Assembly: GCF_001435445.1 (NCBI RefSeq)
Contig: NZ_AZDH01000014.1
Location: 1-64,000 of the forward strand
Length of the DNA stretch: 64,000 nucleotides
Origin: Companilactobacillus kimchii DSM 13961 = JCM 10707
GTDB taxonomy: Bacteria; Bacillota; Bacilli; Lactobacillales; Lactobacillaceae
Reading direction: 5' to 3'
A program made the translations under genes and the position numbers. Numbering within the stretch: position 1 is the first letter of the stretch; each line of letters opens with the position of its first letter. Positions 35,782-46,219 of this stretch are shown here, piece after piece. The notes beneath the pieces are model-generated. The model made no database searches and was not told the DNA's origin. It saw only the letters and a program-made list of their open reading frames with translations.

Positions 35782-38379
35782 ATGATTAATAAATATATTC
35801 GAGGGTCTCTAGTGGCCTTGTTCGCAGTATTTATTTTTATTATTACTTTTAACAACACAATTTTAAATGTTAAAGCTACTTCTGAAAGTGATGTAATAAC
35901 TAACACCAACAAAATTGATGATGGTATTAGTACGTGGCATCAGATATCAGGAACTAATCCCAGTAACAGCGGTTACGTTGGTTCTATTCGGATTAGTGAT
36001 GGTGTTTATTTGAAATATACCTTTGGATCGGCTCGTGACAAATATGGTAATGTGACAAATGGCGGTGATAATACTGTAGCCACTGACGTTACCAAATTGA
36101 ATAGTGGTGTTTCCGGTGCGGGATATAATTACTATTCTAAAATCAACGTCTTTATTGATAATCATGGTAAATACAATAGTATTGTTCATCAAGGACAAGA
36201 TTCTTACATCAACGGTAGTCCTCAGAGAACCTCTGATTCATCGTTCGATTATGCTCTTGTTTCTGGCTCGTCAGGTAAATATTATGCTGATCACTCTGTA
36301 ATGGGAAAAATGAGTCCAAAAGTCTTTATGTATGGTCACGATAATAGCAATCGTCTGGTCTTAAAAATTGCTGGATACCTAGTCAGTGGACCTGGCGCCC
36401 GTACTTATGCTGAAGTTGTTTTACGCCCTTCATCAACTGGAGCACCTATTGTCCAACGTGAACTTTACGTCTATAATCCTTCTGGATCGGCACAATTCCA
36501 ACCATATTTTGGCGAAGATACTGCAATGAACGACGATAGTACCATATATGACGCTACTACTAATACTAGCGTTGATGCCGTTGGTGATGATGTTCCACTT
36601 TATGCTATCGGCGGCGGTCAAGGACTTTACATTAATAGTGCTAAGAATACTAACAACAGTAAATCTAAATTATTCGTTACAAACAATGTCCCCGGTGGAT
36701 TCAAAAATTACATGGGTATCGCTTTTTCCAGCCAATATTCGCAAGACATTAAAGGTAAACCTGTCAACAGTAACGCTGGTAACGTATTAACACCTAACCT
36801 TAAACCTGGTGGCAGTGATCCTGGTGATACCGACAAAAAAGCCGGAGAACCACTTCTATTTGCCGAAACGCAAAATAGTGGTTTGCAAGCTATTGTTGAT
36901 GCTAATGGTCGTCAAAATTCGGCATATGTATTGAGATGGGATAGTGTCACATTGCCCGCTGGCAGTACAGGTCACTACGCTTCAACAATAGGTGCAACTG
37001 TTTCCCCTTACGCCGTACCTATCGTAACTAAGACTTATACAAATAGTAATCAGAATTCTGATGGAACAAATAATGTTGGCGACACACTTCATTTCAAACT
37101 AAAAGTTGTTAATAATGGTTTGAATTCCCACTGGAATTACAGCAAACTAATTGATATTTTGCCTAAGGGATTACAACTAGATCAAAATTCCGTTAAATAT
37201 GTTTCTACCAAATCAGTCTCGTACGGTTCTGGTTCCAATCAATATGACAAAGATGTTGCTGATGGAGAAGGCAGTGTTCCTGCTTCTTCAACGACAAATA
37301 ATACAATCAACTTTACGCCAAATAAGGTTCTAGAAGATAAAGCTACTTACACTGTTACCTTTGATGCTACGGTTACATTTGCTGCTGGGGAAAGTTCTAG
37401 TTTGACTAACTCAGCCTCTTTCTATGGTAATAATCAAAATGCCAGTGGAGTCGCACTTGATACTACTGCTACTTATAATGACAGTGTAAAAATACCTATA
37501 GCAAGTCCTCATCTCGACATCTCATTCGACAAGACATTACGTAACGACACTACTAATCCAACTGGTAGTTTTTCAAGTTCAGTTGATGGTAAAAAAGGTG
37601 ACACTATTGAATATAAAGCGACAATCAAACCTACCGGAACTGATACGGTAAAAAGTGCCATCTTCAATGATAAACTTCCTGAGGGAATTGAACTAAAGTC
37701 TGGCAGTGTCACGGTAAATGGTGTTGCACAAAGTGGAGACGTTGATGGTATTAATCTAGGTGCTATTGCAAATAACGGTACAGTAACAATTGGGTTTAAA
37801 GCTACAGTTACAGCTGTCACTAAACAAACCGCGACTAACATTGCTGTTTTGAATAGTATTAAAACAGCTAATGGTAAAACATATAACAATTTTCAATCTA
37901 CCAGTGCTATTCTAAATATTGCGGAAACAGCACCGACAATGAGTTTCGAACAAGTACCAACTTCCATCGATTTTGGTACTATCAACAGCTCTGGCTCTGA
38001 AAAAATATTGCCTAATGTCAAAACTGACGGTCATTTAATAGTTGATCACACTAGTGATACGCCTTTCCAAATTACCGTAGGCTACGATAATGATGGTAAC
38101 GATTCTATTAAAAATACTAGTGATAATTCAAAACTGATTCAAAATGATGACAATGCTATTTACTTTAACCAAAACAATAATTCTAATAAAGAAAATTGGT
38201 TGCCCCTTTCAGTTAATGGTATTCCTATCAAGAATGAAGGTTTTTCTGGATCACATACAAATTATGATCTAACCAACTATATTGGTTTAAAACAGTGGCG
38301 CTTGCGTGTTCCTGGCACCGCTACTGCGGGTAAATATTCAGGTAAGATTACTTGGTCAATGCAAGACGTACTACAATAA
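35782..38379 (+). CDS. Secreted surface protein with DUF11-type repeats and a WxL-like C-terminus
   Basis: This is an 865-residue secreted protein. The signal peptide covers residues 1-33 (hydrophobic core LVALFAVFIFIITF, likely cleavage after VKA). A long N-terminal domain is followed by two DUF11-type beta domains (about 420-570 and 575-720; GDTLHFKLKVVNN and GDTIEYKATIKP, each with D-LPKG or LPEG motifs), then a C-terminal domain ending GKYSGKITWSMQDV, the distal WxL-like motif. The proximal motif is only QWRLRV. WxL domains bind peptidoglycan non-covalently. GGGGAGG precedes the ATG. It is a single gene, not part of a WxL/DUF916 cluster. Confidence 0.85.
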   Translation: MINKYIRGSLVALFAVFIFIITFNNTILNVKATSESDVITNTNKIDDGISTWHQISGTNPSNSGYVGSIRISDGVYLKYTFGSARDKYGNVTNGGDNTVATDVTKLNSGVSGAGYNYYSKINVFIDNHGKYNSIVHQGQDSYINGSPQRTSDSSFDYALVSGSSGKYYADHSVMGKMSPKVFMYGHDNSNRLVLKIAGYLVSGPGARTYAEVVLRPSSTGAPIVQRELYVYNPSGSAQFQPYFGEDTAMNDDSTIYDATTNTSVDAVGDDVPLYAIGGGQGLYINSAKNTNNSKSKLFVTNNVPGGFKNYMGIAFSSQYSQDIKGKPVNSNAGNVLTPNLKPGGSDPGDTDKKAGEPLLFAETQNSGLQAIVDANGRQNSAYVLRWDSVTLPAGSTGHYASTIGATVSPYAVPIVTKTYTNSNQNSDGTNNVGDTLHFKLKVVNNGLNSHWNYSKLIDILPKGLQLDQNSVKYVSTKSVSYGSGSNQYDKDVADGEGSVPASSTTNNTINFTPNKVLEDKATYTVTFDATVTFAAGESSSLTNSASFYGNNQNASGVALDTTATYNDSVKIPIASPHLDISFDKTLRNDTTNPTGSFSSSVDGKKGDTIEYKATIKPTGTDTVKSAIFNDKLPEGIELKSGSVTVNGVAQSGDVDGINLGAIANNGTVTIGFKATVTAVTKQTATNIAVLNSIKTANGKTYNNFQSTSAILNIAETAPTMSFEQVPTSIDFGTINSSGSEKILPNVKTDGHLIVDHTSDTPFQITVGYDNDGNDSIKNTSDNSKLIQNDDNAIYFNQNNNSNKENWLPLSVNGIPIKNEGFSGSHTNYDLTNYIGLKQWRLRVPGTATAGKYSGKITWSMQDVLQ

Positions 38380-38401
38380 CGTAATTATTTACTTTATAAA
38401 A

Positions 38402-38442
38402 GGTATCCAGCAACTTATCAAAAAGTTGCTGGATATTTATTT
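38402..38442 (+). terminator. Terminator of the WxL-like surface gene
   Basis: The perfect 13-bp stem TATCCAGCAACTT / AAGTTGCTGGATA (38404-38416 and 38423-38435) is followed by TTTATTTT. Confidence 0.88.
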
Positions 38443-38639
38443 TCCATAAGATAATCTTTAATGCGATATTCCACATTTTTATGTAATTCGTCTATTATGA
38501 GACAAAAATCATAATCATTCTGTTATAAATCTATTATTACTTATGTATAATGTCTATGTATCAAAAATTGAAAAATATATTTTCATTTTATTATATAAGG
38601 CCATCTAAGCATATTTCCTAAAGGGGGTTAATAAAAAAA

Positions 38640-39770
38640 TTGTTAACAAAGTATGTTTTACAGGAGATGCCTTTACTCACTAGTCTCTTCTTTATCTTTG
38701 GTGTTTTTATTATTTACGAAATATTATTTGATGGAGTCAGATCCGTTTTATCTTTAAAAGAAATCAATATTGAATCCAGTATTCTCAAAGCTCAACTAGG
38801 AATCATGTATTTATTCATTCTCCTATTCGGATTACAAGCTCTTGTTGTCAATCACCAAGCTACTTGGATCTTCATTAATTTTCAAATTATCGCTTTGATT
38901 TTCTGTGCTGTTTTTCTAGATGCACCAGTTAATTATCCTATTTTCATTCCCATTGTCTTAGCATTCATGATCTTCAATTCAGCAATTTTTTATTGGGAGT
39001 CATGGTGTTTTGCCTTAACGTTATTTCTTTTTTATTACTCGTTGAAATATATCAAGAAAAAGCGAACTAATCCTTTTCCATTTATTTACTATATGCTAGA
39101 TGGACTATTCTTCGGTACAATTCTTTGGAGTTTGGCTAGAATCAAATTTTCACTTAACGGCGCTACTATTTTTCAACAAGTATCTTACTTAATTATTTTT
39201 GAAATCTTTGTCTACTGTTACATCGGCTTCTTCGTTCGTGATGTCCGCGTTAAACATACACTTTACGAATTTGCTCATTTAGATGCTCTAACCCATGTTA
39301 AAAATTTTGCTGCATTCGACAATGACATTCACGCTCTCTTCAATCAACATCAAAGTAACGATATTAACGTTGCCATGATCATGTTCGATATTGATCACTT
39401 CAAGAGTATCAATGATCACTACGGGCATTTGGTTGGTGATAAAGTTTTACAACAAGTCGCTGACATCACACAAACAGTTATCAATGCTAACGATAGAAAT
39501 ATCAGATTTTATCGTACCGGTGGTGAGGAATTCAATATTATCTTACCTAATTATAAATTATCGGAAATAGATTCCATTACTCAAGAAATCTTCACCGCCA
39601 TCAATAATTCTCAATTCAATTTCAATAATCAAACCGTTGACGTTTCAGTCTCCGTAGGCAGTTCTGAAATAAGAAAAAATGATCTCAACTCAGACGAATT
39701 TTATAGTCGAGTCGACGATGCACTTTACCAATCAAAAAGAAACGGACGTATGCGAATTACCAAGAGTTAA
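38640..39770 (+). CDS. Membrane-bound GGDEF-domain protein (probable diguanylate cyclase)
   Basis: This is a 376-residue protein. Six or seven transmembrane helices (residues about 8-205) act as a sensor, followed by a GGDEF domain (about 217-376) with FDIDHFKSINDHYGH and the active-site loop RTGGEEF. The signature is GGEEF, so synthesis of cyclic di-GMP is plausible. The RxxD product-inhibition site normally five residues before the loop is absent (RNIRFYRT). Translation starts at TTG 38640 behind AAAGGGGG. A TATAAT lies at 38546-38551. No EAL or PilZ protein is in the window. Confidence 0.9.
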   Translation: MLTKYVLQEMPLLTSLFFIFGVFIIYEILFDGVRSVLSLKEINIESSILKAQLGIMYLFILLFGLQALVVNHQATWIFINFQIIALIFCAVFLDAPVNYPIFIPIVLAFMIFNSAIFYWESWCFALTLFLFYYSLKYIKKKRTNPFPFIYYMLDGLFFGTILWSLARIKFSLNGATIFQQVSYLIIFEIFVYCYIGFFVRDVRVKHTLYEFAHLDALTHVKNFAAFDNDIHALFNQHQSNDINVAMIMFDIDHFKSINDHYGHLVGDKVLQQVADITQTVINANDRNIRFYRTGGEEFNIILPNYKLSEIDSITQEIFTAINNSQFNFNNQTVDVSVSVGSSEIRKNDLNSDEFYSRVDDALYQSKRNGRMRITKS

Positions 39771-39800
39771 ACAATCTATTTTTGTATTATTTATCAATCA

Positions 39801-39860
39801 TAAAAAGAGGTGTTCATATTAACCGATTAATTTTGGTTAACATGAATACCTCTTTAATTT
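39801..39860 (+). terminator. Terminator of the GGDEF gene
   Basis: A long imperfect stem, AAAGAGGT...TTAACC with GGTTAA...ACCTCTTT, is followed by TAATTT. It ends the GGDEF transcript. Confidence 0.75.
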
Positions 39861-39942
39861 CAAAATTAAAGCCCTAAATAGTTAAAACAATATTTAGTCT
39901 GGAGTAAGAATTTCAAGCACACATACACTTATACTACTTACT

Positions 39943-40503
39943 CTATGATTGCTTAACCATTTCAGCACCAATGCCAGCCTTATCACAAATAATAGCAATA
40001 ACATACTCGATTGTTTCCGTATCATCCCAATCGGCTGACAAATCCAAATTGACTTCTCGCCCATCTTTTAACTTTATTTCCAAATAATATGGTGTTGGCA
40101 AATTAAACATAATCTTCTTAGGTGCATAGAATGAACCACCTAAAATATTGGCAGGTGCATTCATTTCCCGACCCACGATTACTCTCAAGGACTTAACATC
40201 ATCAAATTTAAAACTCATCTTATCTTCGCTAAAAGGCATCAATACTGATTGAAATTTGACACCAAAATTTTGATAATCATAGCATCTAATGCCGTCGTCG
40301 GTAACTTCCCAATAACCATAAAAATCTGATAAGGTTTTAGCAAAAATAAGCGCACTTATAACAAGAAAAGTTACTCCTAAAATTACTGCTAATAATATCT
40401 GATGCGTAAATACCGTTATCACTAAACCAACTAATATTCCAATTACCAAACTCACAGTCATTGGCACATAGTTAATCTTGCGACCAAATTCAATACTATC
40501 CAT
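39943..40503 (-). CDS. Two-TM membrane protein with PH-like soluble domain, function unknown
   Basis: This is a 186-residue protein. Two adjacent transmembrane helices (about residues 15-35 and 38-58) are followed by a soluble, probably beta-rich domain (YGYWEVTDDGIRCYDYQ... KFDDVKSLRVIVGRE... YLEIKLKDGREVNL) that resembles bacterial PH-like domains. I do not recognise a characterised homologue. It stands alone between the GGDEF gene and ppsA. GAGAGAAT-type purines precede the ATG. Confidence 0.75.
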   Translation of the reverse strand: MDSIEFGRKINYVPMTVSLVIGILVGLVITVFTHQILLAVILGVTFLVISALIFAKTLSDFYGYWEVTDDGIRCYDYQNFGVKFQSVLMPFSEDKMSFKFDDVKSLRVIVGREMNAPANILGGSFYAPKKIMFNLPTPYYLEIKLKDGREVNLDLSADWDDTETIEYVIAIICDKAGIGAEMVKQS

Positions 40504-40570
40504 TCTAATTCTCTCTTCTTCTTTATACTCTAGTAAACAATTCTATACTTTTCACATTCACAAAGACAAT

Positions 40571-40602
40571 AAAAAATAAGACCACACGTTGTATGCAGTC
40601 TT
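40571..40602 (-). terminator. Terminator of ppsA
   Basis: TAAGAC pairs with GTCTTA around an imperfect GCATAC / GTGTG inner stem, followed on the minus strand by ATTTTTTATT. Confidence 0.75.
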
Positions 40603-40621
40603 ACCGGTATAATTTAATTAA

Positions 40622-43018
40622 TTATTTCCAATCATAGTCTGTTGGATCATTTAGTCCCCTCCCAGTGGCCTTGTCCAACATAATTCTTTGTTCAAAGCGA
40701 GCCACATTACGTTTCGTTTCCTTAACCATATCTGGGTTAACTGAAACATAATCGATACCGCATTTAATCAAGAAATTAGTGAAATCTGGGTACTCTGATG
40801 GTGCTTGACCACAAATACCGACAGTCTTGCCATCCTTATGAGCTACTTTAATCAAGTGATTGATCGCACGTTTAACAGCTAGGTTACGTTCATCGAACAA
40901 ACTAGCAACTGTATCATTATTACGATCACAGCCAAGAATCAACATTGCTAAATCGTTTGATCCGATTGAGTAACCATCAACGTATTTATTAAATTGATCG
41001 GCCAAAATAATATTCGTTGGAATTTCAGCCATCATATATACATGGAAGTCGACACTACGTACAAGTCCTTCACCACGCATAATATCGGTAACCTTTTGAG
41101 CTTCGTCAACAGTTCTAACGAATGGAATCATAACATTCAAGTTCTTCAAACCAAATTCATTACGTACTTTCTTAACGGCAGCTAATTCAAGTTTGAAGGC
41201 TTCAATATATTTAGGATCATAGTAACGTGAAGCACCACGCCAACCTAACAAATCAGCTGGTTCATGTGGTTCATACTTGTCGCCACCCTTTAAATTACGA
41301 TACTCACTGGACTTGAAATCTGAGAAACGTAATACCATTGGACGAGGAGCCATAGCACGCGCGACTTTAGCAATTCCATCAGCTAACATGTCGACAACTT
41401 TTTCTGGATGTCCTTGTTCAATCAAATATAGTGGATGTTCATGAATAAAAGTTGTCCACAAGAACTCTTCACGCATCAAACCAATTCCGTCAGCTGGCAA
41501 TGTTGAATATTTATCAGCCAAATCAGGATCACCAAGATTCATCATTACCCCAGTTGCTGTAGGAGCAAATGTCTCAGCTGCAACTACTTGACCTCCAGCT
41601 TGAGCTGGTTCTGGTTTCTTAAGCAAACTCTCAACTTTGCCCATATAGACAATGCCGTTTGTGGCATCAACTGTAACAACGTCGCCTGTCTTCAAAGCAT
41701 CAGTTGCGGCAATATTCATACTCTTAGTACCAACGATACATGGAATTTGCATTTCACGAGAAACAATAGCAGCGTGGCAAGTCATCCCACCATTATTGGT
41801 TACAATGGCAGCGGCCTTCTTCATAGCAGGAACCCAATCAGGTGATGTCATCAAGGTAACAAGGATTTCGCCCTCTTTAAATTGATCAATATCTTTTGGA
41901 TCATCAATAACATGCACAACACCACTAGCTAAACCTGGACTGGCTGGCAATCCACGAACTGCAACTTTAGCATCTGCTTCTGCAACCACGTTATCATCTC
42001 CACCGTTAGCTTTATTCTTCTTACGTTGTGACCAAACGGTCTCTGGACGAGCTTGAACGATCCACAATTTATTAGTATTGCTATCGAGGGCATATTCCAT
42101 ATCCATGTAACTACCGTAGTGGCGTTCAATTTCCTTAGCATATCCAGCTAATTCGATCACTTGGCTGTCAGTGAGGACTGGTTGTCCTTGTAATTCCTCA
42201 GGTACTTCTTGTTCTTTAGTACCGCCAGTTGAATCTCTTATTAATTCAACTGGCTGTTTAATAATATTCTTTTCAACAATTTTCATTGATTGCTTATCTA
42301 CAACAAAGTGATCAGGTGTTACTTTTCCTAAAACAATATATTCACCTAAACCATAAATAGCATCAATCACAATCTTAGACTCGTCACCATTTGCAACATT
42401 GACTGAGAACATGATTCCTGATGCTTTAGAGAAGACCATCATTTGAATAGCAGCTGACAGAGCAACTTTTTCATGTGGAAAATGTTGTTTGTGTCTATAG
42501 TACGTTGCACGATCAGTAAAGAGTGATGAATAACATTGCTGTACACGGTTAACAACATCATCCTCTCCTCTAATATTTAGGTAAGACTCTTGCTGACCAG
42601 CAAACGAAGCATTAGGCAAATCTTCAGCTGTAGCAGACGATCTAATAGCTACGAATGGATCGGTCTGTCCCATCTTGTCAGAAAGATCAGCATATGCTTT
42701 CTTAATATCATCAGCCAAATCAATTGGCATCGTTGCTCCAACGATCAAATTTCGAATCTCTTCACATGTTTTGTGAAGTTCATCAGAATTCTCGTAGTCA
42801 CTTATACTTTCCAACAATGAATTAACCTTATCGTTCAATCCAGTTTGGTGCATGAAGTATTGATATGCGCGTGCGGTCGTTGCAAAACCATATGGTACCG
42901 GTACGTCCATTGAAGAAGTCATTTCTCCCAAAGAAGAAGACTTTCCACCAACTAAATTAACATCCTTACGGTGCAATTCATCAAACCATAAAACATTCGC
43001 AGTATCTCGACTACTCAT
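40622..43018 (-). CDS. ppsA: Phosphoenolpyruvate synthase
   Basis: This is a 798-residue enzyme converting pyruvate, ATP and water to phosphoenolpyruvate, AMP and phosphate. The order is an N-terminal ATP-grasp domain (GGKSSSLGEM; IRSSATAEDLPNASFAGQQ), a swivelling phosphohistidine domain with GGMTCHAAIVSRE (catalytic His), and a C-terminal PEP/pyruvate barrel (DGIGLMREEF; GICGQAPSEYPDF). GGAGG precedes the ATG. Its promoter carries a dyad just downstream of the start site, suggesting repression. A gluconeogenic role is expected from the family. Confidence 0.95.
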   Translation of the reverse strand: MSSRDTANVLWFDELHRKDVNLVGGKSSSLGEMTSSMDVPVPYGFATTARAYQYFMHQTGLNDKVNSLLESISDYENSDELHKTCEEIRNLIVGATMPIDLADDIKKAYADLSDKMGQTDPFVAIRSSATAEDLPNASFAGQQESYLNIRGEDDVVNRVQQCYSSLFTDRATYYRHKQHFPHEKVALSAAIQMMVFSKASGIMFSVNVANGDESKIVIDAIYGLGEYIVLGKVTPDHFVVDKQSMKIVEKNIIKQPVELIRDSTGGTKEQEVPEELQGQPVLTDSQVIELAGYAKEIERHYGSYMDMEYALDSNTNKLWIVQARPETVWSQRKKNKANGGDDNVVAEADAKVAVRGLPASPGLASGVVHVIDDPKDIDQFKEGEILVTLMTSPDWVPAMKKAAAIVTNNGGMTCHAAIVSREMQIPCIVGTKSMNIAATDALKTGDVVTVDATNGIVYMGKVESLLKKPEPAQAGGQVVAAETFAPTATGVMMNLGDPDLADKYSTLPADGIGLMREEFLWTTFIHEHPLYLIEQGHPEKVVDMLADGIAKVARAMAPRPMVLRFSDFKSSEYRNLKGGDKYEPHEPADLLGWRGASRYYDPKYIEAFKLELAAVKKVRNEFGLKNLNVMIPFVRTVDEAQKVTDIMRGEGLVRSVDFHVYMMAEIPTNIILADQFNKYVDGYSIGSNDLAMLILGCDRNNDTVASLFDERNLAVKRAINHLIKVAHKDGKTVGICGQAPSEYPDFTNFLIKCGIDYVSVNPDMVKETKRNVARFEQRIMLDKATGRGLNDPTDYDWK

Positions 43019-43068
43019 GATAATATTGCCTCCTTATATTTCCGATTTGAATCGATTCTATGCATAAT

Positions 43069-43095
43069 TGAAATTACTTTTTATAAGTAATTTCA
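43069..43095. promoter_or_regulatory. Candidate operator of ppsA
   Basis: The perfect 11-bp inverted repeat TGAAATTACTT-N5-AAGTAATTTCA lies 4-30 bases downstream of the predicted ppsA transcription start, a typical repressor position. It does not match CIRCE, cre, Rex or other operators known to me. It could also fold as a 5'-end mRNA hairpin. Confidence 0.6.
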
Positions 43096-43105
43096 TTACG
43101 ACCAC

Positions 43106-43135
43106 ATTATAGTTCATTCAATCACAAATAGTAAA
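43106..43135 (-). promoter_or_regulatory. Promoter of ppsA
   Basis: A perfect TATAAT (43106-43111) and TTTACT (43130-43135) lie 18 bp apart on the minus strand. The predicted start is near 43099, giving an 80-base leader. Confidence 0.65.
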
Positions 43136-43322
43136 CCTGTTTAAACTATTTTTGGCTTAAAACATTAACTTAGTTCCATTGAATTTTTAAGCTTTTAATC
43201 GTTATATTCGTTGATATATACGGGATGTATAGTAAAATTAGCTAATTTTTGTTAATCAAAATAATCATATTTTATATAGTTCATATAAAGTTCAATTTAT
43301 CACAATTAAGACATATGGGTAC
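43136..43322. other. AT-rich intergenic stretch upstream of ppsA
   Basis: Together with the ppsA leader this makes 366 bp without a gene between ppsA and groEL. Apart from the ppsA promoter, the dyad and the groEL terminator I see no coding frame with a ribosome binding site, no tRNA-like fold and no known riboswitch in it. Confidence 0.5.
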
Positions 43323-43356
43323 AAAAAAAGAAGCATATCAATTAAGATGTGCTTCT
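43323..43356 (-). terminator. Terminator of groEL
   Basis: GAAGCATATC (43330-43339) pairs with GATGTGCTTC (43346-43355) with one wobble. On the minus strand seven T residues follow. Confidence 0.85.
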
Positions 43357-43384
43357 CAAATAATCTTCTTTATGAATCAAAAGA

Positions 43385-45025
<1,641 letters not shown>

Positions 45026-45074
45026 TCACACTCCATAATTAAATTCTTTTAGTTAAAATTTTTTAAGTTTAAAA

Positions 45075-45359
45075 TTAATCAATAACCGCCATGATATCTT
45101 TTTCATGAAGGATTAAATATTCATTGTCTTCATACTTAACTGTTGAGCCCGAGTATTTATCAAAAAGAACTTTATCACCCTTTTTAACGTTCATAGGTAA
45201 TTTCTTTCCATCTTCAGTAACTAAGCCTTCACCAACGGCAACAACATCGGCTGTTTGTGGCTTCTCCTTAGCGTTGTTTGCTAAAACAATGCCACCAACT
45301 GTCTTTTCTTCTTCTTTATCGACTGTTACAATGACTCTATCTCCAAGTGGTTTTAACAA
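45075..45359 (-). CDS. groES: Co-chaperonin GroES (Hsp10)
   Basis: The 94-residue heptameric lid of GroEL shows KPLGDRVIV, the mobile loop [16 protein letters not shown], and the C-terminal [14 protein letters not shown]. Translation starts at TTG 45359, placed 7 bases from GGAGGG, and no in-frame ATG competes. It is the first gene of the heat-shock operon. Confidence 0.97.
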   Translation of the reverse strand: MLKPLGDRVIVTVDKEEEKTVGGIVLANNAKEKPQTADVVAVGEGLVTEDGKKLPMNVKKGDKVLFDKYSGSTVKYEDNEYLILHEKDIMAVID

Positions 45360-45407
45360 TTTAAATCCCTCCGATTATTATTTTTCTTAATGTTTGTTTT
45401 TATATCT

Positions 45408-45434
45408 TTAGCACTCGAACATCTCTTGTGCTAA
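45408..45434. promoter_or_regulatory. CIRCE operator (HrcA site) of groES-groEL
   Basis: TTAGCACTC-N9-TTGTGCTAA matches the CIRCE consensus TTAGCACTC-N9-GAGTGCTAA except for the two innermost bases of the right arm. The promoter lies immediately upstream on the minus strand, so HrcA binding would block the heat-shock operon. Confidence 0.9.
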
Positions 45435-45445
45435 TCACAAGTTTT

Positions 45446-45473
45446 ATATTAACATTATATTGAAAACATGCAA
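45446..45473 (-). promoter_or_regulatory. Promoter of groES-groEL
   Basis: TTGCAT (45468-45473) and TAATAT (45446-45451) are separated by 16 bp on the minus strand, with CIRCE following at the start site. Confidence 0.6.
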
Positions 45474-45504
45474 GTATTTACCTTTAAAAATGTAAGGAGT
45501 AATC

Positions 45505-46131
45505 ATGAATTTTCCAAAAAATCAATTCTTCACCCTATTAACATATATCCTCTTGTTATTACTGGGTAGCGTTCTAAACATGTTGTCAATCACCGGTTCG
45601 ATCTATTTCATCATACTCACTCTGGGAGCTTTAATTGCTACCGGTCTTATGATGTATCTAGTAAAACTAAATGGTCCAAATGATTTCGAAGAGAAAACCG
45701 ATTTGAATCACAATTTACAATGGATCATTTTAGGAACTGTCGGTGCTATTGCTCTCCAATACGGAGTTGGCTTCATTGATCAATTAATTTTCCACACTAG
45801 TACCCATTCACAAAACACTATGCAATTACTATTGATGGTTAAAGCTTATCCATATTATTTCTTGTATGTATTGATCTGTGCACCTATCATGGAAGAAATT
45901 GTCTTTAGACGTATCTTTTTTGCCAATATGATCAAACCAACTAATATCTATATTGCTGCTATCATTTCAGCTTTACTGTTTGCTTTTATGCATCAGGATA
46001 CAAGATTTATCGTTTATGTGGCTATGGGGCTTTGGTTCTCATTTGTTTATTACAAATCAAAGAACATTTATGCCAGTGCCGGCAGTCACATTCTGATGAA
46101 TGCCATTGTTTTAACTTTAAGTATGCGTTAA
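45505..46131 (+). CDS. CPBP-family intramembrane glutamic protease
   Basis: This is a 208-residue polytopic membrane protein (about six helices). The Abi/CAAX-protease motifs are present: EEIVFRRIFF (Glu-Glu-x3-Arg), FAFMHQD (the Phe-x3-His motif) and SHILMNA (His-x3-Asn). Family members include proteins for bacteriocin self-immunity and exopolysaccharide or surface control. No bacteriocin gene lies nearby, so a specific role cannot be given. TAAGGAG precedes the ATG. It diverges from groES. Confidence 0.9.
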   Translation: MNFPKNQFFTLLTYILLLLLGSVLNMLSITGSIYFIILTLGALIATGLMMYLVKLNGPNDFEEKTDLNHNLQWIILGTVGAIALQYGVGFIDQLIFHTSTHSQNTMQLLLMVKAYPYYFLYVLICAPIMEEIVFRRIFFANMIKPTNIYIAAIISALLFAFMHQDTRFIVYVAMGLWFSFVYYKSKNIYASAGSHILMNAIVLTLSMR

Positions 46132-46150
46132 TCAAAATTATGAATATACT

Positions 46151-46187
46151 GAAAAAACAGCCTATCAATTGAGATAGACTGTTTCTT
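46151..46187. terminator. Bidirectional terminator between CPBP gene and symporter gene
   Basis: AAACAGCCTATC pairs with GATAGACTGTTT with one mismatch. Six A residues lie on the left, giving a minus-strand U-tract, and TTT/CTTTG on the right. It serves the two convergent genes. Confidence 0.8.
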
Positions 46188-46219
46188 TGTGTTTAAATCG
46201 TTTTTTACTACGCGGATTA

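Noticed and set aside
37509-37889. A 126-codon minus-strand frame inside the WxL-like gene
   Set aside because: It is antisense to a long, well-supported secreted protein with a signal peptide and repeated domains, and has no start signal of its own.
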